The notes under the pieces: generated by a model | Seen by the model: the letters and a program-made list of their open reading frames with translations, nothing else | The model's database searches: none | What the model was told of the DNA's origin: nothing | Shown here: positions 1-6,157 of the stretch, piece after piece | How the letters are laid out: the number at the start of each line of letters is the position of its first letter | Position numbering within the stretch: the first letter of the stretch is position 1 | Source: Synergistaceae bacterium | Lineage (GTDB): Bacteria > Synergistota > Synergistia > Synergistales > Aminobacteriaceae | Assembly (NCBI GenBank): GCA_017458545.1 | Contig: JAFTBA010000364.1 | Location: 1-10,275 of the forward strand | Reading direction: 5' to 3' | DNA length: 10,275 nt | Program-made: the position numbers and the translations under genes

Positions 1-245
1 ACCCTGCTAAACCGTATGCTGAAATCAGGATTTACCTTTCATACGGCAGCAGCAAGGAGAGAGTCATTCAGGGACTCCGCAGAATCAGCAAGCCCGGCAG
101 AAGAATCTATGTAGGCCGCGACAAATTACCCGTCGTCATGGGCGGACTCGGCCTCGCAATTCTCTCAACGTCAAAAGGACTCAAGACAAGCGCAGAAGCA
201 GGCAAATTAGGCTTAGGCGGAGAAGTCCTCTGCTACGTCTGGTAG
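1..245 (+). CDS. rpsH: 30S ribosomal protein S8, C-terminal part (5' end outside window)
   Basis: The frame is open from the window edge to TAG at 243-245, giving the last 80 residues of a protein normally about 130 long. S8 binds the central domain of 16S rRNA and is an early assembly protein of the small subunit. In E. coli it also represses translation of the spc operon. The visible part carries the S8 hallmarks ISKPGRRIYV, LPVVMGGLGLAILSTSKGLK and the terminal GGEVLCYVW, which is the usual C-terminus of the family, so the 3' end is intact. The stop codon lies inside the Shine-Dalgarno sequence of rplF, so the two genes are probably translationally coupled. The start and N-terminal domain cannot be seen. 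Confidence 0.97.
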   Translation, partial: PAKPYAEIRIYLSYGSSKERVIQGLRRISKPGRRIYVGRDKLPVVMGGLGLAILSTSKGLKTSAEAGKLGLGGEVLCYVW

Positions 246-250
246 GAGGT
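244..250 (+). promoter_or_regulatory. Ribosome binding site of rplF overlapping the rpsH stop
   Basis: AGGAGGT sits 11 nt before the rplF ATG at 262 and shares two bases with the rpsH TAG stop. It supports the chosen rplF start and suggests coupling between S8 and L6 translation. Confidence 0.75.
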
Positions 251-261
251 ATTAATCGAAA

Positions 262-801
262 ATGTCTCGTATCGGACGCAAAGCAGTAGAAATCGCAAAA
301 GGCGCAAGCGTTGAAGTTAAAGGCACCGACATCGTTGTCAAAGGCCCTAAGGGTGAGCTTCATGCTCAGTTAATGCCCGGAATTTCCGTTGACATTGACG
401 GCGGATTAGTGAAAGTCTCGCGCTCAAACGAGGAGAAACAGACAAGAGCCTGGCACGGTATGACCAGAGCTTTAATAGCTAACATGGTTACAGGTGTTAC
501 TGCAGGTTTCTCAAAAACTATGGAAATCGTCGGCGTAGGCTGGAGAGCAGCACTTCAGGGGAAGAAACTCGTGCTTAACCTGGGTTACTCACACCCCATC
601 GAGTTCACACCTCCTGCAGGAATCGAAATCGTAGTGGAGAACCCCATCAAGTTCCACGTCAGGGGCATAGACAAGGAATTAGTAGGACAGACATGCGCCC
701 TGATAAAGAAATTCAGACCGCCTGAGCCTTATCACGGAAAAGGTATTAAGTTTGAGAACGAATACATCATCCGCAAGGCCGGCAAGACTGGGGCGAAGTA
801 A
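262..801 (+). CDS. rplF: 50S ribosomal protein L6
   Basis: 179 codons, the normal length for L6. L6 is a two-domain protein of the large subunit that binds 23S rRNA near the sarcin-ricin loop and the factor-binding site. The N-terminal MSRIGRKAV and VKGPKGEL (about residues 26-33) match the first domain. VGVGWRAALQGKKLVLNLGYSH (about 90-111, abridged here as VGVGWRA...LGYSH) begins the second domain. The family signature PEPYHGKGIKF is at 154-164. The ATG at 262 follows a strong AGGAGGT by 11 nt and gives the conserved N-terminus. The stop at 799-801 is 6 nt before rplR. Nothing unusual is seen. Confidence 0.98.
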   Translation: MSRIGRKAVEIAKGASVEVKGTDIVVKGPKGELHAQLMPGISVDIDGGLVKVSRSNEEKQTRAWHGMTRALIANMVTGVTAGFSKTMEIVGVGWRAALQGKKLVLNLGYSHPIEFTPPAGIEIVVENPIKFHVRGIDKELVGQTCALIKKFRPPEPYHGKGIKFENEYIIRKAGKTGAK

Positions 802-807
802 ATTATC

Positions 808-1173
808 ATGAAGAAGAAAAGCAGAAATGATATGCGCGTAATAAGGCATGAAAGATTACGCAGGACGCTCTCTGGAACAGCTGAGAAACCGCGTCTCTGC
901 GTATTCAGAAGCCTCAAGAATATTTATGTTCAGGTCATTGATGACGAAAAAGGGCATACGCTCGTCTCAGCGTCAACCCTCGACAAGACTCTTCAGCCTG
1001 AACTCAAAGGACACTGCAACGTTGAAGCCGCTAAAGTAATCGGCAAAGCTATCGCCGAACGCGCTAAGGCTAAAGGCATTAACAGCGTAGTGTTCGACAG
1101 GGGCGGCCATGCCTATATCGGTAAAGTTATGGCGGTAGCTGATGCCGCCAGAGAAGGAGGGCTTGTATTCTGA
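808..1173 (+). CDS. rplR: 50S ribosomal protein L18
   Basis: 121 codons, the usual size. L18 binds 5S rRNA and, with L5, anchors it in the central protuberance of the large subunit. The basic N-terminus (MKKKSRNDMR, RHERLRR) precedes the conserved GTAEKPRLCVFRS at 23-35. VVFDRGGHAYIGKV at 94-107 and the C-terminal ADAAREGGL are the family's other conserved blocks. ATG 808 has no clear Shine-Dalgarno in the 6-nt gap after rplF, so it probably depends on re-initiation by ribosomes leaving rplF. An in-frame ATG at 829 would remove part of the basic N-terminus and is less likely. The last codons contain the ribosome binding site of rpsE. Confidence 0.97.
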   Translation: MKKKSRNDMRVIRHERLRRTLSGTAEKPRLCVFRSLKNIYVQVIDDEKGHTLVSASTLDKTLQPELKGHCNVEAAKVIGKAIAERAKAKGINSVVFDRGGHAYIGKVMAVADAAREGGLVF

Positions 1174-1718
1174 TGCCCAGAAGAAATGAAACTGAAGCCG
1201 TTGAACTTCAGGAGCGTGTTGTGGCAATCAACCGCGTCAGCAAAGTCGTTAAAGGCGGTAAACGCTTCCGCTTCGCAGTCCTCGTAGTAGTAGGGGACGG
1301 AACATCACAGGTAGGTACTGGAATCGGCAAGGCTAAGGAAATTGCCGAAGCCGTCCGCAAAGGTATTGAGAAGGCCAAGAAAAATATGGTCTCAGTACGT
1401 CACGCAGGTAATACGATTCCTCACCCTGTCGTCGGCGAGTTCGGAGCAGCTAGAGTCCTGCTCAAACCCTGCCCCGAAGGTACAGGCGTAATTGCAGGCG
1501 GAGTCGTACGTGCAATAATGGAACTCGGCGGAGTCAAGGACGTTGTAACAAAAGTTACCGGCAGAACTTCAAACGCCATTAACATTGCACACGCTACACT
1601 TGAGGCCATAAGGATAACCAGAACTGAGGACGAGATCATGAAACTCAGGGGACTGGTTCAGGACAACAGCGCAGAACAGGCAGCTGTTGAAGAGGCTGTG
1701 CCTGCTGTCGGGGAGTGA
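1173..1718 (+). CDS. rpsE: 30S ribosomal protein S5
   Basis: 181 codons. S5 sits near the mRNA entry channel and contributes to decoding accuracy; changes in its N-terminal loop are a known cause of spectinomycin resistance. The N-terminal dsRBD-like domain contains VVAINRVSKVVKGGKRFRF (about residues 16-34), including the spectinomycin-loop region, followed by VVGDGTSQVGTGIGKAKE and the GKGIEKAKK-like segment. The C-terminal domain has GVIAGGVVRAIMELGGVKDV (about 105-124) and ends in an acidic tail. The start overlaps the rplR stop by one base (TGATG at 1171-1175). AAGGAGG at 1154-1160, inside rplR, is its ribosome binding site. Its own stop region holds the Shine-Dalgarno of rpmD. Confidence 0.98.
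   Translation: MPRRNETEAVELQERVVAINRVSKVVKGGKRFRFAVLVVVGDGTSQVGTGIGKAKEIAEAVRKGIEKAKKNMVSVRHAGNTIPHPVVGEFGAARVLLKPCPEGTGVIAGGVVRAIMELGGVKDVVTKVTGRTSNAINIAHATLEAIRITRTEDEIMKLRGLVQDNSAEQAAVEEAVPAVGE
1710..1715 (+). promoter_or_regulatory. Ribosome binding site that sets the rpmD start
   Basis: GGGGAG ends 8 nt before ATG 1724. The alternative GTG at 1715 in the same frame would lie inside this site and have no spacing from it. ATG 1724 also gives the family N-terminus MAKIK, so it is preferred. Confidence 0.7.
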
Positions 1719-1723
1719 TTCAC

Positions 1724-1906
1724 ATGGCAAAGATAAAAGCAAAGTGGGTCAAAAGCACAATCGGTTTCCCCGAAAGACAGAAGCGCACGATTAAAGCACT
1801 CGGTTTCAGGAAATTAAATTCCGAAGTCGAGCATGATGACACCCCTCAGATTCGCGGAATGATTGAACACGTCCGCCATCTGGTGAAATGGGAGGCAGTT
1901 GAATAA
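1724..1906 (+). CDS. rpmD: 50S ribosomal protein L30
   Basis: 60 codons from the ATG at 1724, the typical length of the short bacterial L30. L30 is a small ferredoxin-fold protein of the large subunit binding 23S rRNA. The N-terminal MAKIKAKWVKSTIGFPERQK and the following ALGFRKLNSEVEHDDTP match the conserved pattern of K-S-x-I-G, then LGL/F-R-K-L, then a C-terminal helix. A GTG at 1715 would add three residues (MIH), but it overlaps the Shine-Dalgarno and the rpsE stop, so I reject it. The stop TAA shares one base with the rplO start (TAATG), and GGAGG at 1891-1895 within this gene serves rplO. Confidence 0.95.
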   Translation: MAKIKAKWVKSTIGFPERQKRTIKALGFRKLNSEVEHDDTPQIRGMIEHVRHLVKWEAVE

Positions 1907-2355
1907 TGATAACGTTACAGGATTTACACCCTGCTAAAGGCTCAACCCATAAGGCCAAGCGTCTGGGTCAGGGTATCGGGAGCGGTACCGGTAAAACTTC
2001 GGGCAAAGGTCATAAAGGCGATAAGGCCAGAACAGGCGGAGGAGTTAAGCCCGGTTTCGAGGGCGGTCAGATGCCTTTAACCAGAAGGACACCTAAGCGC
2101 GGATTCAATAACGCCAGATTCGCTAAGGTGTTTCAGCCCGTCAACCTTAAAACGCTTGAGAGCAAGTTTGACGCAGGAGCAGAGGTCGATGTTGAGGCTA
2201 TGTTCAATGCAAGAGTAATCAGGAAGAAAAATATTCCCGTTAAGATTCTTGCTGACGGAGAACTCAGCAAAGCCCTCAAAATTAAAGCCGGAGCATTCAG
2301 CGCAGGTGCTGTGAAAAAAATTGAAGCTGCCGGCGGAACTCATGAGGTAGTCTGA
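1906..2355 (+). CDS. rplO: 50S ribosomal protein L15
   Basis: 149 codons, the standard length. L15 is a late-assembly large-subunit protein with a long, glycine- and lysine-rich N-terminal extension that threads into 23S rRNA. This extension is obvious here: KRLGQGIGSGTGKTSGKGHK (about residues 18-37), then GGGVKPGFEGGQMPLTRR and PKRGFNN. The globular C-terminal domain carries VKILADGELSKALKIKAGAF at 112-131 and the end KKIEAAGG. The start overlaps the rpmD stop by one base, with GGAGG 10 nt upstream. The stop TGA shares its A with the secY ATG. Confidence 0.98.
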   Translation: MITLQDLHPAKGSTHKAKRLGQGIGSGTGKTSGKGHKGDKARTGGGVKPGFEGGQMPLTRRTPKRGFNNARFAKVFQPVNLKTLESKFDAGAEVDVEAMFNARVIRKKNIPVKILADGELSKALKIKAGAFSAGAVKKIEAAGGTHEVV

Positions 2356-3659
2356 TGTTCGGGTCTCTGGGTGATATTTTCAGACTGCCCGACCTGAAGA
2401 GGAGAATATTCTTCACACTCTTCATACTCTTCATATTCAGGCTCGGAGCATACATCCCTAGCCCCGGCGTTGACCGCGCAGCACTCGCAAGCCTCTTCAG
2501 CAGTCAGGAGGGAGGTCTTATGGACTTCCTCAACCTGTTCTCGGGAGGGGCTTTGAGCCGTTTCGGGATATTCTCGCTCGGTGTTGCCCCGTACATCAAC
2601 TCAAGCATTGTCATGCAGCTGCTCGTTGTAATTTTCCCTTACCTGGAGAAGTTACAGAAAGACTCTACTGACGGCCATAAGAAGATTACGCAGTGGACAC
2701 GCTACGGTGCAGTTGTTTTCGCTGTCGTTCAGGCAATCGGTATGACTGCATGGCTCGGAAGTCTGGGGATAATGCAGAGCGGATTCCTAAACTGGATTCT
2801 CATAATAGTTACGCTCGTTGCAGGTTCAGTAGCAGTCATGTGGCTCGGTGAAGAGCTGACGGATCACGGAATCGGTAACGGTATTTCGCTGTTAATCTTC
2901 GCAGGTATCGTAGCCAGAATCCCTGAAGCTATCCTTCAGACATGGAGCATGGTGCGTTTAGGGTCAATGAGCGTAATAGGGCTGATAATAGGGATTGCAC
3001 TGATGGTAGTAGTTGTAGCAGGTTGTATTCTGTTACAGGAAGGCCAGAGGAGATTACCCGTTCAGTATGCTAAGAGAGTAGTAGGCAATAAGATTTACGG
3101 CGGTCAGAGTACATTTATTCCGTTGAAGGTTAACCAGTCGGGAGTCATTCCGATAATCTTTGCGAGTTCACTGCTGATATTCCCTTATACAATCGCTAAT
3201 TACTTCAGTGAGAGTTCAACGGGAAGATTCTTCAGTGCATTGTTCGCGCCTAACAGCTTCTTTTACATTCTCTGCTACGTTGCGCTGATAATATTCTTCT
3301 CGTATTTCTACACTGCAGTAGTCTTCAATCCTACTGACATCGCCAACAACATGAAGAAATACGGCGGGTTTATTCTGGGAATTCGTCCCGGTCAGCCTAC
3401 ATCGGATTACATCACGCGCGTAATGGAGAGAATAACGCTCGGAGGTGCTGTGTTCTTAGCGGTAATAGCATTAATCCCCAACTTAATGTCGTCAGTCCTC
3501 AATATTCGGAGTTTTTATTTCGGAGGAACTGCGGTATTAATAGTTGTCGGTGTTGCTATGGATACTGTCAACCAGATTGAAGCACAGCTGCTTATGCGCC
3601 ATTACGACGGCATCATCAAGAAGTCAGGCGGCGGCCGTAAAGGTCTGTTGAGGGGTTAA
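2355..3659 (+). CDS. secY: Protein translocase subunit SecY
   Basis: 434 codons. SecY is the ten-helix channel that, with SecE and SecG, moves secreted proteins across, and membrane proteins into, the cytoplasmic membrane. The translation alternates hydrophobic stretches with short loops as expected: helix 1 about 17-35, the plug region near 55-70, helix 2 from about 72 (GVAPYINSSIVMQLL), and the last helices about 361-380 and 388-405. Conserved cytosolic loops are present: QRRLPVQYAKR at 231-241, and GIRPGQPT at 342-349, whose arginine (R344) corresponds to the SecA/ribosome-contact arginine known in E. coli SecY. The start overlaps the rplO stop by one base, with GAGGT at 2344-2348. Nothing appears truncated. 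Confidence 0.98.
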   Translation: MFGSLGDIFRLPDLKRRIFFTLFILFIFRLGAYIPSPGVDRAALASLFSSQEGGLMDFLNLFSGGALSRFGIFSLGVAPYINSSIVMQLLVVIFPYLEKLQKDSTDGHKKITQWTRYGAVVFAVVQAIGMTAWLGSLGIMQSGFLNWILIIVTLVAGSVAVMWLGEELTDHGIGNGISLLIFAGIVARIPEAILQTWSMVRLGSMSVIGLIIGIALMVVVVAGCILLQEGQRRLPVQYAKRVVGNKIYGGQSTFIPLKVNQSGVIPIIFASSLLIFPYTIANYFSESSTGRFFSALFAPNSFFYILCYVALIIFFSYFYTAVVFNPTDIANNMKKYGGFILGIRPGQPTSDYITRVMERITLGGAVFLAVIALIPNLMSSVLNIRSFYFGGTAVLIVVGVAMDTVNQIEAQLLMRHYDGIIKKSGGGRKGLLRG

Positions 3660-3662
3660 GCC

Positions 3663-4277
3663 ATGAGACTGGTATTATTGGGTGCTCCCGGAGCCGGTAA
3701 AGGTACTCAGGCAGTCCTCCTCAAAGACAGGCACAACTTAGCACACATCTCAACGGGTGATATATTCCGTCATAACCTGAAGAATAATACTGCACTGGGA
3801 CTTGAGGCCAAAAAGTATATGGACGCAGGGCAGTTAGTGCCTGATGAGATCGTCATGAAGATGGTCGGTGAAAAATTAGCAGAGTTCAAACCCGATGAAG
3901 GGTTTATGCTTGACGGTTTCCCCAGAACTGTAGCACAGGCTGAATTTCTCGAAGGTCTGACGAAACTTGACGGAGTTATTCTCTTCAAAGTTGCCGATGA
4001 AGCTATCGTTAAACGTCTCACGAGCCGTGCAGTTTGCAAAAACTGCGGAAACGTTACGAACATTAACGAACATTCTGTGTGCCCTTCATGCGGAGGAGAG
4101 CTTTACAGGCGCGATGACGATAACGAGGAAACCGTCAGGAACAGGCTCAGGGTTTATCACGAACAGACTGAAGCACTCGTTGAGTTTTACAGGAAGAGGG
4201 ATATTCTTCTTGAGATAGACGCAACGGGAATGCCTGAAGAAGTTTTCGCAAGGGTAATTGAGACGCTTGAATCATGA
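3663..4277 (+). CDS. adk: Adenylate kinase (zinc-type LID, shortened)
   Basis: 204 codons. It catalyses ATP + AMP = 2 ADP in the cytosol. The P-loop GAPGAGKGTQ is at 7-16, the AMP-binding segment HISTGDIFR at 28-36, and DGFPRTVAQAE at 84-94. The LID has four cysteines at 125, 128, 140 and 143, the zinc-binding pattern of Gram-positive-type enzymes. R150, D152, D153 and R161 align by spacing with E. coli R156, D158, D159 and R167. Known long-form enzymes have about 16 residues between the two cysteine pairs; here there are 11, which explains much of the shorter overall length (about 214-217 is common). The start lies 3 nt after secY with GAGGGG just upstream. The last 4 nt overlap map (ATGA). 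Confidence 0.97.
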   Translation: MRLVLLGAPGAGKGTQAVLLKDRHNLAHISTGDIFRHNLKNNTALGLEAKKYMDAGQLVPDEIVMKMVGEKLAEFKPDEGFMLDGFPRTVAQAEFLEGLTKLDGVILFKVADEAIVKRLTSRAVCKNCGNVTNINEHSVCPSCGGELYRRDDDNEETVRNRLRVYHEQTEALVEFYRKRDILLEIDATGMPEEVFARVIETLES

Positions 4278-5053
4278 TTAAGCTGAAGACCCCCGAAGAA
4301 ATAAAACTCATGAGAATAGCGGGGCGCGTTACCGCCGAAGTGCTTGACATTATGCGCGAGGCAGTGCGTCCCGGTATTTCAACAGGCGAACTCGACAGGC
4401 TTGCTGAGGAACACATACGCAGGAACAACGGTATACCTGCGTTTAAGAATTACCGCCCTATGGCAAATATGACTCCTTTTCCCGGCACTATATGCGCCTC
4501 TGTGAATGAGGAAGTCGTACACGGTATACCCAGTTTTGACAGGATATTACAGGAAGGCGACATTATCAGCATTGACGTTGGAGCTTATGTCAACGGTTAT
4601 TGCGGTGATGCCGCCTGCACTTACCCTGTCGGAGCTGTGAGTACTGAACGGCAGAAACTTCTTGAGGTTACGGAGGAGTCATTGAACAGGGCTATAGCCG
4701 TTGCGCTGAAAGGTAACACACTCGGCGACATCGGCCACGCGGTTGAGGGATACGTTAAGCCTCTGGGCTTCGGAGTAGTTAGGGATTACACGGGACACGG
4801 TATCGGTAAAAAGATGCACGAGGCTCCTCAGATTCCGAATTACGGCAAAGCAGGACAGGGCATGACGTTAAAAGCTGGCATGACTGTAGCAATCGAGCCT
4901 ATGATTATGTCGGGACGCGAGAAAGTGAAAACAGGAGCTAACGGCTGGACAGTTTCAACGGCAGACGGCTCAGACGCGGCACATTTTGAGCGTTCAATAG
5001 TAATACTTGACGACGGGCCTGAGATTTTAACGAGATGGCAGAGTTCGAGATAA
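4274..5053 (+). CDS. map: Methionine aminopeptidase, type I
   Basis: 259 codons, the normal length for type I. The enzyme removes the initiator methionine from nascent proteins as they leave the ribosome. All metal ligands of the pita-bread fold are visible: D101 in SIDVGA, D112 in CGDAACT, H175 in GHGIG, E208 in AIEPM and E239 in HFERS. The substrate-contact histidines H83 (VVHGIP) and H182 (MHEAP) are also present. The start overlaps adk by 4 nt (ATGA). A clear Shine-Dalgarno at normal spacing is lacking (AAGGGT at 4250-4255 is 18 nt away), so translational coupling to adk is likely. The C-terminus runs six or seven residues past the usual GPEILT end, into the start of the next gene, a 19-nt overlap. 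Confidence 0.97.
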   Translation: MIKLKTPEEIKLMRIAGRVTAEVLDIMREAVRPGISTGELDRLAEEHIRRNNGIPAFKNYRPMANMTPFPGTICASVNEEVVHGIPSFDRILQEGDIISIDVGAYVNGYCGDAACTYPVGAVSTERQKLLEVTEESLNRAIAVALKGNTLGDIGHAVEGYVKPLGFGVVRDYTGHGIGKKMHEAPQIPNYGKAGQGMTLKAGMTVAIEPMIMSGREKVKTGANGWTVSTADGSDAAHFERSIVILDDGPEILTRWQSSR

Positions 5054-5292
5054 CACAAATCGTAATCTCAAGGCAGGGGAAAGATACAGGGTCTGAGTAT
5101 GTAGTCTCAGGATTTGAAGCTGACGGACGGGTTAAGTTAATCAGACCTGAACGTTTCAACGTTTCAAATCCCAAGAAGAAAAACCCTAAACATCTTCAGG
5201 GAACGTCAAGGAAGGCAGAAAAGTTAGCAGAATACATAAAGGCAGGTCAAAACATTGACGCGGGATATTTTCACAGGAGCGTAACGGAATAA
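5035..5292 (+). CDS. KOW-domain RNA-binding protein (L14e/L6e/L27e-like)
   Basis: 85 codons. It resembles the small KOW proteins that clostridial genomes encode between map and infA, annotated as L14E/L6E/L27E-like RNA-binding proteins. Their precise role is not established; a link to the ribosome or rRNA is inferred from the fold and location. The KOW-like part is ITQIVISRQGKDTGSEYVV (about residues 6-24), with the typical G-K-D-x-G turn. It is followed by NPKKKNPKHLQGTSRK (about 45-60), the basic segment I recall as characteristic of this family. The start at 5035 overlaps the end of map by 19 nt and has only a weak Shine-Dalgarno, so coupling is probable. No other in-frame start keeps the KOW motif. 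The stop shares one base with the infA start. Confidence 0.85.
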   Translation: MAEFEITQIVISRQGKDTGSEYVVSGFEADGRVKLIRPERFNVSNPKKKNPKHLQGTSRKAEKLAEYIKAGQNIDAGYFHRSVTE

Positions 5293-5522
5293 TGGCGAAC
5301 AATTCCGGCAAAGAAGACGTAATCGAGGTAAAAGGCGTAATTTCCGAACCGTTGCCCAATGCAATGTTCAGGGTAGAACTTGAGAACGGGCATAGGGTAT
5401 TGGCACATGTCAGCGGAAAAATGAGAATGCACTTCATCAGGATATTACCGGGTGATAAAGTGCTTGTTGAAATCTCCCCTTACGATTTGACGAGGGGCAG
5501 AATAATTTACAGATACAAATAA
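5292..5522 (+). CDS. infA: Translation initiation factor IF-1
   Basis: 76 codons; about 72 is usual, the extra residues being in the N-terminus MANNSGKEDVIEV. IF-1 is a single OB-fold protein that occupies the ribosomal A site during initiation and aids IF-2 and IF-3. The conserved core LPNAMFRVELENGHRVLAHV (about 21-40), SGKMRMHFIRILPGDKV and the terminal SPYDLTRGRIIYRYK are nearly canonical. ATG 5292 overlaps the preceding stop by one base (TAATG), with AGGAG at 5275-5279. It is followed by the largest gap in the window, which contains the GGG/CCC palindrome. Confidence 0.98.
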   Translation: MANNSGKEDVIEVKGVISEPLPNAMFRVELENGHRVLAHVSGKMRMHFIRILPGDKVLVEISPYDLTRGRIIYRYK

Positions 5523-5628
5523 CAGGGTATAGGGGACAGGATATTAGGGTATAGGGAACAGGGTATAGGGTATAGCTAACCCCTAATCCCTAGCCCCTAG
5601 TCTTTAACTCCTAATCCCTGTCATTAAA
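5516..5628 (+). repeat. Imperfect palindrome of TAGGG/CCCTA blocks between infA and rpmJ
   Basis: The left half (about 5523-5575) is built from GGG runs separated by short A/T-rich spacers. The right half (5576-5620) has matching CCC runs, and the centre is TAGCTA at 5573-5578. AGGGTATAGGG occurs exactly three times (5524-5534, 5546-5556, 5560-5570) and CCTAATCCCT exactly twice (5582-5591, 5610-5619). The outer ends are also inverted: 11 bases at 5517-5527 match the reverse complement of 5617-5627 at 9 positions. In RNA, GGG blocks at 5568, 5561 and 5554 can pair in register with CCC blocks at 5580, 5588 and 5594. The outer left end overlaps the last codons of infA. It could be a small dispersed repeat, a mobile-derived palindrome or a regulatory hairpin; the sequence alone does not decide. 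Confidence 0.75.
5547..5570 (+). promoter_or_regulatory. Putative G-quadruplex motif in the infA-rpmJ spacer
   Basis: Four GGG tracts begin at 5547, 5554, 5561 and 5568, separated by loops of exactly four bases (TATA, AACA, TATA). This satisfies the standard three-tetrad G-quadruplex pattern on the coding strand, so it would be present in the mRNA. It competes with the hairpin formed with the downstream CCC blocks. A regulatory role on rpmJ and the genes after it is only an inference. Confidence 0.5.
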
Positions 5629-5642
5629 AGGGTGGTATAAAA

Positions 5643-5768
5643 ATGAAAGTAGGACCTTCAGTAAAGCCTATTTGTGAATTTTGCAGGGTAATCCGCCGTC
5701 ATGGGGTCGTCCGCGTAATTTGCAGCCGTAACCCCAGACATAAACAGCGTCAGGGCGTAAGGAGGTAA
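5643..5768 (+). CDS. rpmJ: 50S ribosomal protein L36 (zinc-binding form)
   Basis: 41 codons, ATG 5643 to TAA 5766-5768. L36 is the smallest large-subunit protein and stabilises 23S rRNA folding. The product begins MKVGPSVKPICEFCRVIRRH and shows the zinc ligands C11, C14, C27 and H33 of the C+ form. The ribosome binding site AAGGGTGG (5628-5635) is 7 nt before the start. The common form ends at a QG pair after about 37 residues. Here one extra residue lies inside (ICSRNPRHK, where many have ICENPKHK) and three, VRR, extend the end. The two terminal arginine codons are AGG AGG, which also form the Shine-Dalgarno of rpsM, so the tail looks like a by-product of that site. Confidence 0.96.
   Translation: MKVGPSVKPICEFCRVIRRHGVVRVICSRNPRHKQRQGVRR
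5759..5766 (+). promoter_or_regulatory. Ribosome binding site of rpsM inside the rpmJ end
   Basis: AAGGAGGT covers the last two sense codons and the first base of the stop of rpmJ, 11 nt before the rpsM ATG at 5778. It suggests that S13 translation is coupled to L36. Confidence 0.75.
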
Positions 5769-5777
5769 TTATACGTA

Positions 5778-6155
5778 ATGGCACGTATAGCAGGAGTTGA
5801 CCTTCCCAGAGACAAAAGGGTCGAAATAGGTTTAACGTATATTTTCGGAATCGGCCTCAAGACTTCACAGAAGATACTTGCGGCTACAGGCGTAAACCCT
5901 GACATCAGGGTTAAGGACCTCAGCGAGGAAGATACTCAGAAGCTCCGCCGTGAGATTGAGGACAATTACAAGGTTGAGGGCGATTTGCGCCGTGAAGTGT
6001 CGATGAACATTAAGCGTTTAATTGACATCGGCTGCTACAGGGGCATGAGGCACCGCGTAGGTCTTCCCGTCAGAGGCCAGCGCACTAAGACTAACGCAAG
6101 AACCCGCAAAGGTCCCAGAAGGACAGTTGCTAACAAAAAAATGGCCACGAAGTAA
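5778..6155 (+). CDS. rpsM: 30S ribosomal protein S13
   Basis: 125 codons (E. coli has 118). S13 is in the head of the small subunit, forms bridges to the large subunit and touches the P-site tRNA through its basic tail. The N-terminus MARIAGVDLPRDKRVEIGLT and the helix-hairpin-helix part YIFGIGLKTSQKIL (21-34) are typical. The family signature LPVRGQRTKTNART is at 96-109, followed by the lysine/arginine-rich tail ending in KKMATK. The start has a full AAGGAGGT upstream. The stop is 18 nt before the rpsK GTG, and that gap holds another strong Shine-Dalgarno. Confidence 0.98.
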   Translation: MARIAGVDLPRDKRVEIGLTYIFGIGLKTSQKILAATGVNPDIRVKDLSEEDTQKLRREIEDNYKVEGDLRREVSMNIKRLIDIGCYRGMRHRVGLPVRGQRTKTNARTRKGPRRTVANKKMATK

Positions 6156-6157
6156 AC

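Noticed and set aside
848..1039. Plus-strand open frame inside rplR
   Set aside because: It is out of frame with a clear L18 gene, has no ribosome binding site and no recognisable motif.
1715..1723. Upstream GTG start of rpmD
   Set aside because: It overlaps the rpsE stop and leaves no Shine-Dalgarno spacing. ATG 1724 gives the family N-terminus and good spacing.
3770..4073. Minus-strand open frames opposite adk
   Set aside because: They lie entirely opposite a well-conserved adenylate kinase and have no recognisable motif.
5523..5620. CRISPR-like array from the repeated AGGGTATAGGG units
   Set aside because: Units are only 10-11 bp, spacing is irregular (22 and 14 nt between starts), there are no unique spacers of constant length, and no cas genes are nearby.
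5603..5627. Promoter for rpmJ with TTTAAC and CATTAA-like boxes
   Set aside because: The boxes match the consensus poorly and the spacing is about 13 nt, too short for a sigma-70 promoter.
5523..5630. Rho-independent terminator between infA and rpmJ
   Set aside because: The palindrome is long and imperfect and is not followed by a T-run on the plus strand. rpmJ and the genes after it have no convincing promoter of their own, so full termination here is unlikely.
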